A stretch of DNA of 64,000 nucleotides from Mucidula mucida (lineage: Eukaryota; Basidiomycota; Agaricomycetes; Agaricales; Physalacriaceae): positions 186,001 to 250,000 of the forward strand of contig JADNYV010000042.1 of assembly GCA_015501055.1 (NCBI GenBank), given 5' to 3'. Positions 11,150 through 22,973 of the stretch are shown piece by piece. The translations under genes and the position numbers were made by a program. The notes below the pieces were generated by a model. That model worked only from the letters and a program-made list of their open reading frames with translations. It was not told where the DNA came from and made no database searches. Every line of letters starts with the position of its first letter. The stretch's first letter is position 1.

Positions 11150-13133
11150 CTATAATATACATCTCGCGCTGGTTTCGCTGACATTTGCAGAGAGAGTACC
11201 TGATGGCTTGTAACTACAATCCAGCTCCAGTGTCGTCTGGCCATACTGATTACGGAAGAACACAATTTCGTCTTCCTCATCCACGAAAGTGCATTGCGTA
11301 AATGAGCGCCACAAGGCGCGGAGAACACCCTTCAAAAACTTTTAGTTCCGACGCTGAGCAGTGACTGACAGGCCTACCGTCGAATCATAATTGTAGTAAT
11401 CTCCTAGTACCGGCTTTATGGCCGCTGTTACTTGAGGAAGATTGTCTGTTCGGAAGAAAGTCTAAATCAGTCACTCGCACCGGAAATTAGATGCTCACAG
11501 AATGGGATACTGGCAAAGAAATGGTGGGCAACATGATCGGTGCTGATCTATGTCGCCAGTGAGAATGAAAAATTCAATGGGTTGTTAGGAAACGGACATT
11601 GTGCAGCAGCTCGCGACCGACCCATCCAAAGAGAGGCCGATCGACAGTCGCCAAAGCCCCTCTTGCGAAGGTCCATTCGTTCTGAAAGTCAAGGTCAGCG
11701 GGGCCATCATGTGAAGAGCAACCGTCCTCACACCACGGTAGTATGGTATCGTCGGATCGCTGTGTTGAAGGTAGGTGAACATCACCATCCTATGAGAGTT
11801 GTATTAGACGCTGAGGACGTGTTGAGCACTTGGCGTCATACCAGTTGTGTTGAAACTATAAGCGCCGGATCCGCCATCCATCAACGCTTGCATTCCCGGG
11901 TTCAATCGACTCACCAGCCACGGCATAAGGTAGTACTTGACTACAGCCGTCCACCCGAACTGGTGCACGCAGACTCCGAGGATTGATGTCATCGCGCATA
12001 AAGCGATGTTCGAGTAGATGATATACCATCCTGGTTGGCGTGAGTAACTGCGCTGAGCTGAGTAGTCGCTGAACCTACTTTGTTCAGGTTTGAACAGAAG
12101 AGACGAAGGCAAGTAATGCTACAGCCGGTGTGAACGAATACGTTGTTGACAATGACTGAACAAAAATTACACTGGTCCAAGGCGGATACTTTGAGTTGCC
12201 TTTTCGATTATGCCTACCCGAAGATGACTGAACTACAGGACAAGAATGGATGAACGCGTACGTACAGAAGATACAGTTGGAATCCTCTAGACAGGTGTTA
12301 ACATCGACTTTCTCTCAGGCGAAGAGACGTACAGAAACTGGCGAACGACGAGTTTGAATATCGTGAAAGCTGGAGTTTCTGCAAGCATTTCAACATAGTC
12401 CATGCGAACAGCAACCTTGCCATCAGGAAGCTTGAAGTCTTTCCGCGTTGGTGGCAGATAAGTTTCGTCGCGATCCATATGGTTCGTTCCTTTCTGAAAA
12501 CGACCAGATTAGAGAGCCCTGGCGGCAGTAAGTAAACCAAAAAAAGCCTACGTGATGCGTCCGATGTGTTGCACGCCACGCAAAATACGGAGTCCCCACG
12601 AAAGTGTGCAGAATCGTACCAACCACCCCGTTAACGATCCTATACGGTGAAAGTGCGTCGTGTCCAGCCTAATCGGCGAGGTTATGAGGCTTGTAGTCTG
12701 TGAGAAAGGGCTGATCCGCCACGTACTTCGTGTCCTAGTGGCGAGTAGCAGTCAGTATCCGCGCGTAGAGGAAATGGCGAAATATCAAGTCACCGAGACA
12801 CCAGATGCCCGCAAAGGCAAAACCCTGCCAGCCCCAGTACATGAGCCAGAGAAAGTTGTGGAGGAGTTTGCGAGTGATGAGAGCAAACGGAGAGGTTCCA
12901 GGTACGATTACGGTGCTCATAAAGTCGATCCTAGTGGCGAAGAAGTAGAACGCGTAGGTGATCGCCAGATGTTTCGCGATATAGAGCAGACTGCGGAGTG
13001 TAGACCGCTCGAAGAGGTGCTTTGGTACTGCATCGTGCAAGTCCTTGAGCTTGATATCGGCAGGACGAAAAGTCCCTTGTGCCCTCCGTCGTTCGTATTC
13101 AGGCCCGTCTTGGAATATCTGGTACCAAAGCAT
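11150..13133 (-). CDS. Delta-12 fatty acid desaturase
   Basis: This is a membrane-bound acyl-lipid desaturase of the ER that converts oleate to linoleate (FAD2-like). It starts MLWYQIFQDGPEYERRRAQG, with the family's conserved DIKLKDLHDAVPKHLFERST close behind. The three histidine boxes are visible: HEAGH (assembled across an 8-nt exon at 12727-12734), HRTHH in YFAWRATHRTHH (near 12550-12580), and HVAHH in DHVAHHFFASIPFYN (near 11510-11550). Other family landmarks are HMDRDETYLPPTRKDFKLPD and KGVLRALWRSFTQCTFVDEE. Many short introns interrupt it. The stop is at 11150. Family length is about 430 residues. Whether it is strictly delta-12 or bifunctional cannot be read from sequence. Confidence 0.9.
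12727..12734 (-). other. 8-nt micro-exon of the desaturase gene
   Basis: On the minus strand the eight bases GACACGAA lie between an acceptor (CACTAG) and a strong donor (GTACGT). Splicing WCL-G, then these bases, then AGHDALSPYR restores G-H-E-A-G-H-D in phase, which is the first histidine box of the enzyme. The flanking introns are each about 58-59 nt. Skipping the micro-exon would remove the first iron-binding His and shift the frame. Confidence 0.8.
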
Positions 13134-13710
13134 GAGTCGAGGGAGAATTGAGGAGCCGGCAAGTGCTAGGCCATCCCAATTTATATTAGCGCTGACATGG
13201 GAGCAATTTCGGAGCTATGTACGGCTCTAAAGTCTAGGCGGAGGGGAGAGCGAGAAAGCCCGTGCCGACCGAGATGAGGTGATCATCGCCACACAGACTA
13301 GACAAGTGGGGTAATCGTAGAAGAGTTCGCCGTCAACTTGAAGGTATGCAGTTACTATGCGTTACAATACAAGGAACAACAGCACAAGAATGTCCTTGAA
13401 AGTCGGCATAGCTAGATTGAAGAGGGTCAAAAAAAGGTCACGGTAGACGAGAGGTTGTGAATTTGATTGCTCGTGTTTGGTCGTCATCACATCTCACATC
13501 CAGCATGTCATTGGCGAGGTCAACGCGACTGTCGCGCTATGATATGTCCCAATATCAACCTGACATCAGCTTGACAAAGTCGAAAATGCCACAGGAACAT
13601 GCGGAGAGATCTCCACCGCGCTTTGGATATAAAACGAGTTAGAACAGAATTTTAGCAGCATTCGTATGATAACAACATCATGTCAGCATGCTCCAGGACG
13701 CATACGCCCT

Positions 13711-15528
13711 TCACATGTTCGCCCAACGGTCCATCATTGCGGCAAAGCTTGGTGTGCCCATCCCCGTTACTGGATCCCAGCCCGGAACTGCTCTGAACCC
13801 GCCTGTACCGCATCCTGGATTGCCTCCGACTGTGATGTCATGCAACGCGTTCTTGAACGAAGAATGATACAGCTTTGATAATAAAGGTAAGCTCGCTCGT
13901 CTCACTTTCAAAGAAACCGAACAGACCGATGGATTGACGAATCCTACAGGCGTTTTTCCATTCGCGATCCGGGCGTCGTTGATTAGAGTAAAGATGCCTC
14001 CCACAACGGGTGCGGATGCCGATGTTCCATAGACCAAGCTAAATTGGCCATTAACCGCGACGACATAATTTGCTCTGCCACAATCATCAGCTCCTCTATC
14101 TACGTGGAAAACGGAGACTAAACTAACCCATTCGCGGAGATATCAGGATACGCGCGTGTCTATGTTTTGCGCTAGTCAGATTGCAGCCTGCTCGTCGGAC
14201 GGAACTAGACATACCCCCGTGTTATTCCACCGATATCCGGGAGCGCTGCCATACTGTACGCTAGATGAATAGGTTTTGAGATAGTCGTTGACGAGGGTGC
14301 TCTGATAACTCGGCATAGGGAAAACGTTTGAAAAGCCTCCGCCGCTGTAGATGACTTTTTCGCATGCTTGTTCGACGTAACGCGCATTGTCTGGCGAGGG
14401 TGTTGTCGCATTCGAGGATTCCTGCGAGTTGGGATATGGTGGGTGCGAGGTAACCATCGTCGCACCGACACTAGTGACCCAAGGGCAGCTGCTGGGAAAC
14501 GACGGATTGAAACGCTTCCCTCGATACGTTTCGTAACCTATCTGAAGCCTCAGCGATATCCGGCAGTGTCGTAGAGCTCAAGGATCTTACCATGGTCATC
14601 AAGACATAGGTTATCATTCCCTTTGTCGAGTCAGTGTCTTTTTTGTACTTTGAGCTGCGCGTCAACTGACCTGCGACACCGGAATCTCCAGAGGAATATA
14701 GAACGGTGACGCCCATCAGTCCGAGCTTCGCTGAACGATCGTCAATCTCATCATTGCACATTGATTTCGCCACGGCTTACCGTATTCCAAACACTGCCGT
14801 TCCATATATTTGGCGCTCAGTTCAGCCTCATTGTAACCGTACGACGTGGAAATCACATTCGCTGGCTTGCTCGTACCGCAATCAGGCGGACCTCCGACAA
14901 GTTAGCTTTCCAACACATGTCCTCTCACGAAGACCTACCCGTGTAGCCCCCAGTGTTCGAATCCGGGTATATCGCGTCGTAATTCGGATCATCTCCTCCG
15001 CAAAAGGACGCGTCCAGTGCGTCCAGGAAGTTGTTGAATGACGCGCCTACCCCTTGTCAGTCCTACAAAGCACAATCTCCTGAAATACTCACCAATCTGC
15101 AGATCTCCGACTTGGTAAAGCGTGACCGGCTGTTTACTCGAAACTATTTCCATTCCGTACTGGAGGTCCAAATTTGACTCGCCATTGTAATTGAAGCTGC
15201 GAGAGTTGGTCTGGACAAATCCTCCGTCGATCCCCACGACGATTGGTGACAGGCCGCGATAGAAGCCCTCGTCTGCGGAGAAGTTGCCGAAGAAGTCGTC
15301 AAGGTCAGATTGGACGAATGCTTGTGGCGTGTATTCGACTGGCATTAAAACGTTAGATGCTGCAGTTAGCGAAGGGAGAGCCATACCGATTCCGTAGGAG
15401 TTCTTTTCTACTGCCGCGGGCTCGTATATGATGCCATACAACGATCGCAAGCACACAGGCGTGGTATGTGTGGTGCAGTCATCCAGCTGTTTTAGAATCT
15501 GAGTGATATTACGCCCCACGCCTACCAT
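13711..15528 (-). CDS. S53 (sedolisin/tripeptidyl-peptidase) catalytic domain, propeptide missing
   Basis: This is a secreted-type serine-carboxyl peptidase of family S53, acidic pH class. The catalytic region looks complete. GESNLDLQYGM carries the Glu/Asp pair (E-x3-D), SSGDSGVAG carries the oxyanion Asp, and GTSASAP carries the nucleophilic Ser. The C-terminal calcium site is present (ALHDITVGGN followed by GWDPVTGMGTP). The mature-domain start is recognisable (TPVCLRSLYGI). The family normally has a signal peptide and a pro-domain of about 180 residues before this point, and neither is here. The first ATG (15528) sits about 10 bases from an in-frame stop and next to an unrelated plus-strand frame. 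The gene is probably 5' truncated and may not yield active enzyme. Confidence 0.8.
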
Positions 15529-15543
15529 CCAAGTTTTCTGGAC

Positions 15544-15984
15544 TTAAATGTTATACCAACTCGCAAGGATGGAGCAGATGGGGAGAGCGACGACGAGGAC
15601 GGCGAACTTGTTCAGTATTGTGTGGCTTGGTCCGAAGTCCAAGACGATGACGGTAACCCGTTCATCATATTCTGCGTCCACCAGGGTGAGGTCGCCGTCT
15701 TCATCGGGAAGAAGGACAACGAGGGCTCCGAGTTTCATCTGAGCGAAGCAGAAAAGCGCCTCCTGGGGATTGGGTGCTCGAAAAGGGAAGTCAGGGAAAT
15801 GAATGGCATCGAGATACCCAAGCCTAAGCCCACCCCACCGCTGCACGAGAAGAAGAGACAGATGCCACAGGGAGCAGGGAGCTCTCAAGGTGCATCGAAG
15901 AAGGCGAAAGATGAAAGCATTGGCAATCCCGGTGGACGACAGAATCGGAAGAAGAAGGGGAAGGGGAAGGGAGGGAAAAAGTGA
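15544..15984 (+). pseudogene. 5'-truncated open frame with acidic and Lys-rich ends
   Basis: A single open frame runs without introns to TGA at 15982. It begins in the junction with the S53 gene and has no usable ATG for its first 80 or so residues. The protein has an acidic start (DGESDDEDGE), a central segment VQYCVAWSEVQDDDGNPFII, and a highly basic tail (GGRQNRKKKGKGKGGKK). I do not recognise a family. It could be the 3' end of a transposon or nuclear gene moved here. It is called a fragment because both head-to-head frames lose their 5' ends at the same place. Confidence 0.5.
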
Positions 15985-16321
15985 TCTCTTCTCAAGTTTA
16001 TTGATATATTGTGTATATACCCTTCATAATGTAGGCTTTATTAGAATCGTAGTGTGAACGTTTTGAAGTTTTGGAGATGGGAGTAGGTATACGGTGTGTA
16101 GGTAAGAATATCAAGTGCAGACTCTTTGCCTGCTGAACGTACAGAAGCAAGTCTAGGACCCGACTGAGTCTCTGTACTTAGTACTTGATGACCAAGATTC
16201 GGCAGGCGCGACGATGTTTTCTTTGCGGGGAAGGAAGAACGGCATGAGATTTCTTCTCGCGGAAGCGTTGGCTGCTATTCGGCTGTCTATTGGAGGTTCC
16301 GGGTGGGGATAGCTATTCAAC

Positions 16322-16566
16322 TCAATACGCCGCACTTAGCTGAATGATAACGCTATTTATTCACCAGGTTGAGGGCAAAAGCAGGAGTGTTGTTAGTTTT
16401 AGGCCCTCCGAAAAGTTGAACAAGACCCTCTGTTCGCAACGATCCGGCGCGTCGTATCCGGATCGTTGTCGTAGTGTTGTTTGTTTCGTCGCCCGACCCA
16501 AGCAGCCGCTCAACTAGGTCCCAGGAAACTTCACTAGAACTCCGACTCGTAGGGTGTTCAATCTTT
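16322..16566 (+). repeat. Dispersed repeat R, copy 1
   Basis: This stretch shares an ordered series of blocks with three other places (29.6-30.2 kb inverted, 58.0-58.2 kb, 62.9-63.2 kb). The blocks are CCGCACTTAGCT, ATTCACC, GCAGGAG..GTTG, and TCGCCCGACCCAAGCAGCCG, the last at about 16490. This copy is the most diverged and lies outside the A/B arrays. The rest of 15985-17342 holds no gene I can support. A 93-codon frame at 16585-16866 has no recognised features. Confidence 0.65.
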
Positions 16567-17342
16567 CTCATAAGAAGTGTCTGAATGAGATTCACGCATG
16601 TAGCTGTGGATACACCGGAAAATCTGGCTTCAGCTAAACGAGCCGTAACAGGCCCACCGCCAGCACCTTATTCAGGATGTGTTTGGCGCGACGTCATACC
16701 AGAAAGCAGACGCGGATACCTGACCCGACAACTATATAGTCATCCGCGGCGTCGGGGCATTGAGCCTGCCAGGCAAGGGGAAAGAAATGAAAGAGCGGCA
16801 AGGATAGAGAGCGACGAGAACATTGCAAAGTTCAAAGGGCTGTTGAGCTGCGTTAGTTCCTCTTAAATCTATGCGGCATTAGATCTGTCAATGCTCAAGA
16901 GCATGTAGTGTTGCCACGAGGCGATGTCAGAACTGCTCATTGACTTCGACGCGAGATCAGAGCGATTTCTTGCCTTGATCAAGTAGTTGGTAATTGAAAC
17001 GTGCCACCCGTCGGCCGGCATGCTGCCTGCTTCCGAACAGCTATCCAACCGCTGCCCGTTGCACAACGCACATTTTGCAAAGCTCTGCAATTGTAAATGA
17101 AACTGCTGGTAACGAATCACATCAACGCCATTTGATGGCGGTGAGGACAGGGGACAAGCCGAAAATGCATAACGCTCAACGCACTAGGACCTAATAAGAA
17201 TTCAATCGCAGTTTTTTTATCGCGTCCAGGCTGTACGAACCACGACCCAAGTAAAAACACTCTAGAGCACGCCAATCAATGGTTGATGCTTCGAGTGTGG
17301 CAAGCACCGCAATGCTGAGATAACAGCTCGTTTATGGATAGA

Positions 17343-18726
17343 TTACTTGCATACGACACCCCAGTCATCCCAATGCACTTTTCCTTCTTGTATATCAACG
17401 ATGCGGCGCCAGAGCGCCGATCCTACAGGCCCCAGGCCGCCCTCAAATGTCGGGAACATCAAGTCACCCTCATCATGCCCAATCTTACCCACTGGAGCGA
17501 CAATCACAGCTGTTCCTACCACGAACGACTCCAGGAGTTTACCCTCCTTGGACCAAGCCTTGAGGTCAGTCATGGTCACTCTCCTCTCCACGGCGTGCGT
17601 CTTCGGTAGACCTTCAAAGATCGCACTTTCCTCGTGCGCCTTGCACAAAGCAAGACAAGACATCCGAGTAACGCCCGGGAGGATAGTCCCATCCAGTTCG
17701 GGCGTGAAGACATCTATGCCGTCGTCGTCATCCCGCTTGAGAACCACGAAATAATTCATGGCGCCAGCTTCGGTGACAATGTCTCCCAGGAGCCAAAGGA
17801 TCTGGTCGTAGCCCTTTTTCGCAGCGAGGCGCTGGGGTACGAAGCCGGGGGAGTAGTTAAGCCCGAGTTTGTGTCCCCCGGTACCTCCAGGCCATGCGCG
17901 TACGTTCTCCTTAACTCCCAGGAGGGCCAGCGGCTTTGGTCCTAGACGGAAGTAAGGCCCTGTGGGCGAGAGGACCACATACAGCAGCGCATGGTCTGAT
18001 GGCGCGACGCCAAACCCGGCGCGTGTGCCGATGATTGTCGGTCGGATATACAGGCTGTAGCCTTGCTTAACGGGTATCCAGCGCTTTTCGAGCGTGATGA
18101 GTTTTTGGATGAGCTTCAGAAGCTCTTCCGTATTAAAAGGCTGTCACGCGATCGTCAAGTTTCGAACGCGCTTTGTGAAAATGGACGTACGGGGAGGGCG
18201 ACACGGTCGGCGGATCTTGCGAGACGTGCCATATTTTTGTCCGGGCGGAACAGGCGCGCCTCGCCATCAGGACCGATGTAGGCCTAGGGAAAACGCACTG
18301 TGATGAACGGGCGGGTGTCAACATGGATGATAACGAAATACCTTCATTCCCTCAAATATGTTTGTGGCGTATTGTAGACATGAGCTCATTGGATCTAAAG
18401 GTATAGGACCGTAAGGTTTTATTTCCGGGGTGCCCCATCCCGTCAAGGGATCGAAGCTGACCATGAGCATATGATCTGTGGGGGTCTTGAAAAGGAGTGA
18501 ACAAGGATAATCGCGATCCACAAGAAGAGCTGACCTGGCCAAAAACAAGAGTCTCCGCCTCAGGTATGGGCTTCAAAGTCTCCGCCAATGTTATAGTTAA
18601 TTTCGACGCCTGAAGTCTGCTTGAGCATAGTTCGTATGTACCTTGGATGAATGTACTTACATCGAGATCTGGGACACTCGAGACACCCTCAAGATACTTG
18701 CTACCGACTGTTTTCCAGAGAGCCAT
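17343..18726 (-). CDS. Branched-chain amino acid aminotransferase, copy 1
   Basis: This is a PLP-dependent class IV aminotransferase that interconverts Leu/Ile/Val and their 2-oxo acids. It starts [17 protein letters not shown] at 18726. Exons carry [35 protein letters not shown] and a C-terminal 211-residue exon. In that exon [14 protein letters not shown] contains the expected catalytic lysine, followed by QILWLLGD and [25 protein letters not shown] and GKIGHDEGD follow. It ends WGVVCK. There is no long mitochondrial presequence, but the short first exon could still target. It is a close paralogue of the gene at 21499-22874, in opposite orientation. Confidence 0.92.
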
Positions 18727-18966
18727 GGTCAGAGTGAGAAACCGAAAAGACGTGATACGAGTGGGCAGAAGTGGAGAATGTTTCGAGTCATGGTTGCCTT
18801 TCAAAACTTTTTATGTTCTGATAATCTTATCTCGGCTTTATCGGTGATAGCCCTAAGAAAAGAGCGCTCCCATGTGCTGAGAACGAAAGCATCAAAAACC
18901 TCTATACATCTAATTATAAGAGGGAAGCGTAGTATTAGGTCAATACTGTAAGTAACCGGTCATCAG

Positions 18967-20961
18967 TCATGATTTGGCGTCGACAAGTCGGAGAATGGCG
19001 ACCGACTCTACGTGCGACGTCTGTGGGAACAAATCGAAGCCCCTCAGACTCTCGAGTACGTAGCGCTTTTCCATCCCAGGCAGCTTCGTTTTGCTCAACA
19101 GCTTTCCAATGTCGCGCGCCTGTGAGTGTACATTACAACTCACGTACGCCACCGTCTGCGGTAAAAACGTCACGACCTGTTCCAAGAAGTCATCGTCGCA
19201 ACCTTTCGCGGGGGATCTATAATGATTGCTGTCCGTTCAGATGGGAAGTCCTTGACCTTAGCAAAAATATCGGTAGCATCGCCTGCCTGGAATGATATCT
19301 TGGTGGAGGGAATCTTGTTGACCCGAGCATTTCGTTTCGCATACATGATGGAATCGGCAGATAGCTCGACGCCGGATATTTTCTCGAAGTGCTCCGCGAG
19401 GGTGATGCCAAAGAGACCCGCACCACAGTACGTATCGATCAGGTGAGTGGGTTTCTCGACGATGCCTGGAGGAAATATGGCGTCCTTGATGTAATTCGTC
19501 AATGTCTCGAGAATACTATTGTTGTTCTGGAAAAAGGAGCCGCCGTTAAACTCGAAGAACGTGTCGCCAACACGCTCCCGGACAGAGGCTTGATTGTGCG
19601 TGACCGCGATTTTAGTATTGCGGGCGTCCTCAATGTCAGCCTCTGACATTGCCGACGATAGTGGGAGGGGAATATCTGTTTTCAGCGACTCCGAAGGAGT
19701 AACGTCGCTCCGATACGGTATGTCGAAATATTACTGTAAGTGAATCAATATGGCGTGGATGCGATTCTGATAGTGCGTACTCATGAACTTTCTGACGGGA
19801 TAGGCCAAGTTCCTGATTTATAGAGGTAGTGGCGATCGGGCACTCCTAGAAAATCGTGTCAGAGGAAATTTAATGGCACAGAGAAACAGAGCAGACTTCG
19901 ATGTCAACGACGCCAGGTCCTGCTACGTTATTGAAGCCAATGTTGACCAGATTGACATCATCCTTTTTCGATAATTGGAAGTGGGGTGTTATTTTTGTTC
20001 GGTAGTTGTACTGTAATGGTGAAGCAACGGTGGTCCCACTTCTGGCACCTCGGATGCGTCCAATTCTGTGGCACATTAGACAGAGAACAAAGCACGGAAA
20101 CGACCTCACTGGAGAATGTTGTGTACGCCTTGACAACAACATCACGTTTGATGCGCAACTGCCTTTCGTAGGGTAGCATCTACTTCGAGTGAGATGGACC
20201 GAAAAAGACACAGAGGATTAACAGACCTGGTATTGACACCCGCCACATGTTCGGAATACTTGCACTTGACTGCACTTTCGTCCCGATATTCCAGATTAGG
20301 TGTAACCACTTCCAAGAGATCGCAGGATGAATGCATTCGATTAGTCCTGTAAACCCGCACGCGAACAGTCTCGCCAGGGAACGCGAAAGGAACAAGCAAC
20401 GCCCATTTCTTGCCCTTTGACTCGGGCGATAGTGCCAGGCCCTTTCCTATAGAGAATAAACAAAAATGGCAAACTAAAGAAGGAATTATACGCACCGCTG
20501 GCGCAAAGCGATAGCACCTGCACTTCGGCCTCCTCACTGTCCTCAAACGGCGAGTCAAACTCTGTCCCCGCAGCAATCTCACTGTCGATGGTCTCCTTTC
20601 CCAAAAGGTCCACGATATCCTGCCATTGCACGTCCTCGGGACCACATTCGTCCGGATTCAGTTTTCGCAGTCTCTTGATTTTCGCTTGTTTCTTCTTCTG
20701 TTGTCGTTGCGAAGTTGGCTCATCCTCGTGTTTTCTCTTGCCCATCCTTAAAGCCTCCCAATCCCAAAAGACTTCTTCAACTAAAGGCAGTTCGTGAGGA
20801 TTTGATGAGGCTGGACGTCGAGGTCGCGGTAGAGGCGGTGAAGGTGATTCTGGGGTGCCTTTGGCCAGGGAACCGCTCTCGTCGCGATAGAAGACGGGCT
20901 TGAAAAATTGCCGTTGTGTTCGAAGGGAGCGAGTTGCGGAGTAGAATCGACGGCCCAACAT
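18967..20961 (-). CDS. TRM2: tRNA (uracil-5-)-methyltransferase, TRM2-like, with apparent frameshift
   Basis: This is an SAM-dependent RNA m5U methyltransferase. The start at 20961 (MLGRRFYSATRSLRTQRQFF) is basic and hydroxylated, as in a mitochondrial presequence. A Lys-rich region and a TRAM-like segment (GKKWALLVPFAFPGETVRVR) follow. The catalytic domain has FFEFNGGSFFQNNN, LIDTYCGAGLFGITLAEHF (SAM motif), AIIIDPPRKGCDDDFL, and the catalytic-cysteine region VAYVSCNVHSQARD. It ends LRLVDAKS. At about 20255 the frame ending ESAVKCKY and the frame giving FRTCGGCQYQ differ by one base with no room for an intron. This points to a one-base deletion beside the CGGC motif, or an assembly error. 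Confidence 0.85.
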
Positions 20962-21498
20962 CCACGCGAGTGGAGGCGGTGAAAAATCAGCCTTCCAGAT
21001 TTAGTAGCTGCCTGATTGAGCGCGATCGACCGCCACAGCCAATCATTCTCGTTCGTTGACTACATACCTTCTTTAAGTTCTTATCTTAATTCGTTGTTCT
21101 GCAACTAGAGAATTTGCACATTTCAGGTATACTTATGTATCTTGCACACAACATTCCTTTGATCTTTTTACCATAACATTGCAGGCGTCCGTCTGGGCCG
21201 TGTACCCACCGACGTTTCTAAACATGGTCCACGGTCAAACACCCATGTTGAATTCGACCCAAATTCGCCAATGCCGCTTCAGGACGCTGCCTATCTGAGC
21301 CTATCTGTGACTGTATCCGACTAGCCGTCACCTGGCCAGTATTCGGCCGATTCCTTATGCACAGCGCCCATTACCTGAAATGTCGTTCTAAGTTACATAA
21401 CGAGGCAGGTTTCAACTGATCCTTCTTTCTCGAGTCACAATCACTCAACGAGAAACGCTATCTGCACCAGAGCCACATCGATTACGCACAATATCATC

Positions 21499-22874
21499 AT
21501 GGTAGCAGTAACAAACGGAAACCTTGAGAGCGTGTCCAGCGTCCTGGTTCTCGATGTGAGTCTTGTACGTTTCTTGTATTCAATATGGACTCAAGATGAT
21601 CTTAGGCGTCCAAGTTGACCATCACCATAGCAGAGAATTTGCTCCCTATCCCAGAGCCAGAAACACTCGGGTTTGGACAGGTTATTACACACACTCCGCC
21701 GGCCCTATCGTCGTGTCTTATCCTTAGCTTAGATTCACACAGATCATATGCTGACGGTCAGCTTTAATCCTACCACAGGATGGAGCGCTCCCGAAATCAA
21801 GCCCTATACTCCTGTCACTCTCGATCCCATGAGTTCGTGTCTTCAATATGCCACCAATATCTTCGAGGGGATGAAGGTGAGTTTGCCTTGCACTACATAA
21901 ATGGAGCGCGGTTTCAATAGATTCCTACTTAGGCCTATATCGGGCCTAATGGTGAAGCGCGTCTATTTCGTCCAGACCAGAACGTGGCGCGTCTCGCGAA
22001 ATCTGCGGAGCGTGTCGTACTCCCCGTAGGTCCTTCCCTTCTCATAACTTGCGTCGAACTTAATTTTGCACAATAGTCATTCGACCAAGAGGAGCTCCTG
22101 AAGCTCATTCAAAAATTAGTCGCTCTCGAGAAACGATGGATACCCGTAAAGGAAGGTTACAGCTTATACATCCGACCCACCATGATCGGTACTAGTCCGG
22201 GCTTGAACCTCGTCCCTTCAAACAACGCACTCTTATACGTAGTCCTCTCTCCAGCCGGCCCTTTCTTCCGTTCGGGTCTAAGACCGCTTGCTCTTCTGGG
22301 AGTCAAGGATAACGTTCGCGCATGGCCGGGAGGCACAGGTGCATACAAGCTCAGTTTGAACTACTCCCCCGCCTTTCTACCTCAACGTCTCGCTACAAAG
22401 AAGGGCTATGACCAGATCCTCTGGCTTTTAGGAGACGTCGTCACTGAAGCTGGTGCCATGAACTTTTTCGTGATCTTGAAGCGGGATGACGACGATGGTA
22501 TAGACGTTGTGACGCCCGCATTGGATGGCACTATCCTCCCAGGAATCACTCGGTCATCATGCCTCACCTTGTGCAAAGCTCATGGTGAAAGCGCCATCTT
22601 TGAGGGCCTCCCGAAGATGCATGTAGTGGAGAAAAGGATCACCATGAACGATCTCAAGGCGTGGAATGAGGGCGGAAAACTTCTAGAATCGTTTGCTGTA
22701 GGAACAGCTGTGATTGTGGCTCCGGTTGGAAAGATTGGGCATGACAGCGGGGACTTGATATTACCGACGTTCGAGGCTGGCTTGGGGCCCGTCGGATCTG
22801 CACTCTGGCGTCGTCTACTTGATATACAAGAAGGGAAATCAGAGTGGGAGAACTGGAGTGTTGTATGCAAGTAA
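21499..22874 (+). CDS. Branched-chain amino acid aminotransferase, copy 2
   Basis: This has the same fold and reaction as the gene at 17343-18726 and is closely related to it along its whole length. It starts MVAVTNGNLESVSSVLVLD. Later exons read [40 protein letters not shown] and LYIRPTMIGTSPGLNLVPSN. The last exon has GGTGAYKLSLNYSP (PLP lysine), [16 protein letters not shown] and [11 protein letters not shown]. It ends WSVVCK. The first exons of the two copies differ most. An intact solo B-family gene begins only about 100 bp after its stop. Confidence 0.92.
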
Positions 22875-22973
22875 TTTAAATCTATCATGGTGAATAACTT
22901 GGATAACCTCACCACGTGATCTTGCCTGATTCGCGACAAGAGTCACGGCCCTTTGTTGCTCTCAACCCCAACC

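Noticed and set aside
16585..16866. A 93-codon frame after repeat R copy 1.
   Set aside because: No recognisable features and no splice-supported extension. It cannot be distinguished from chance.
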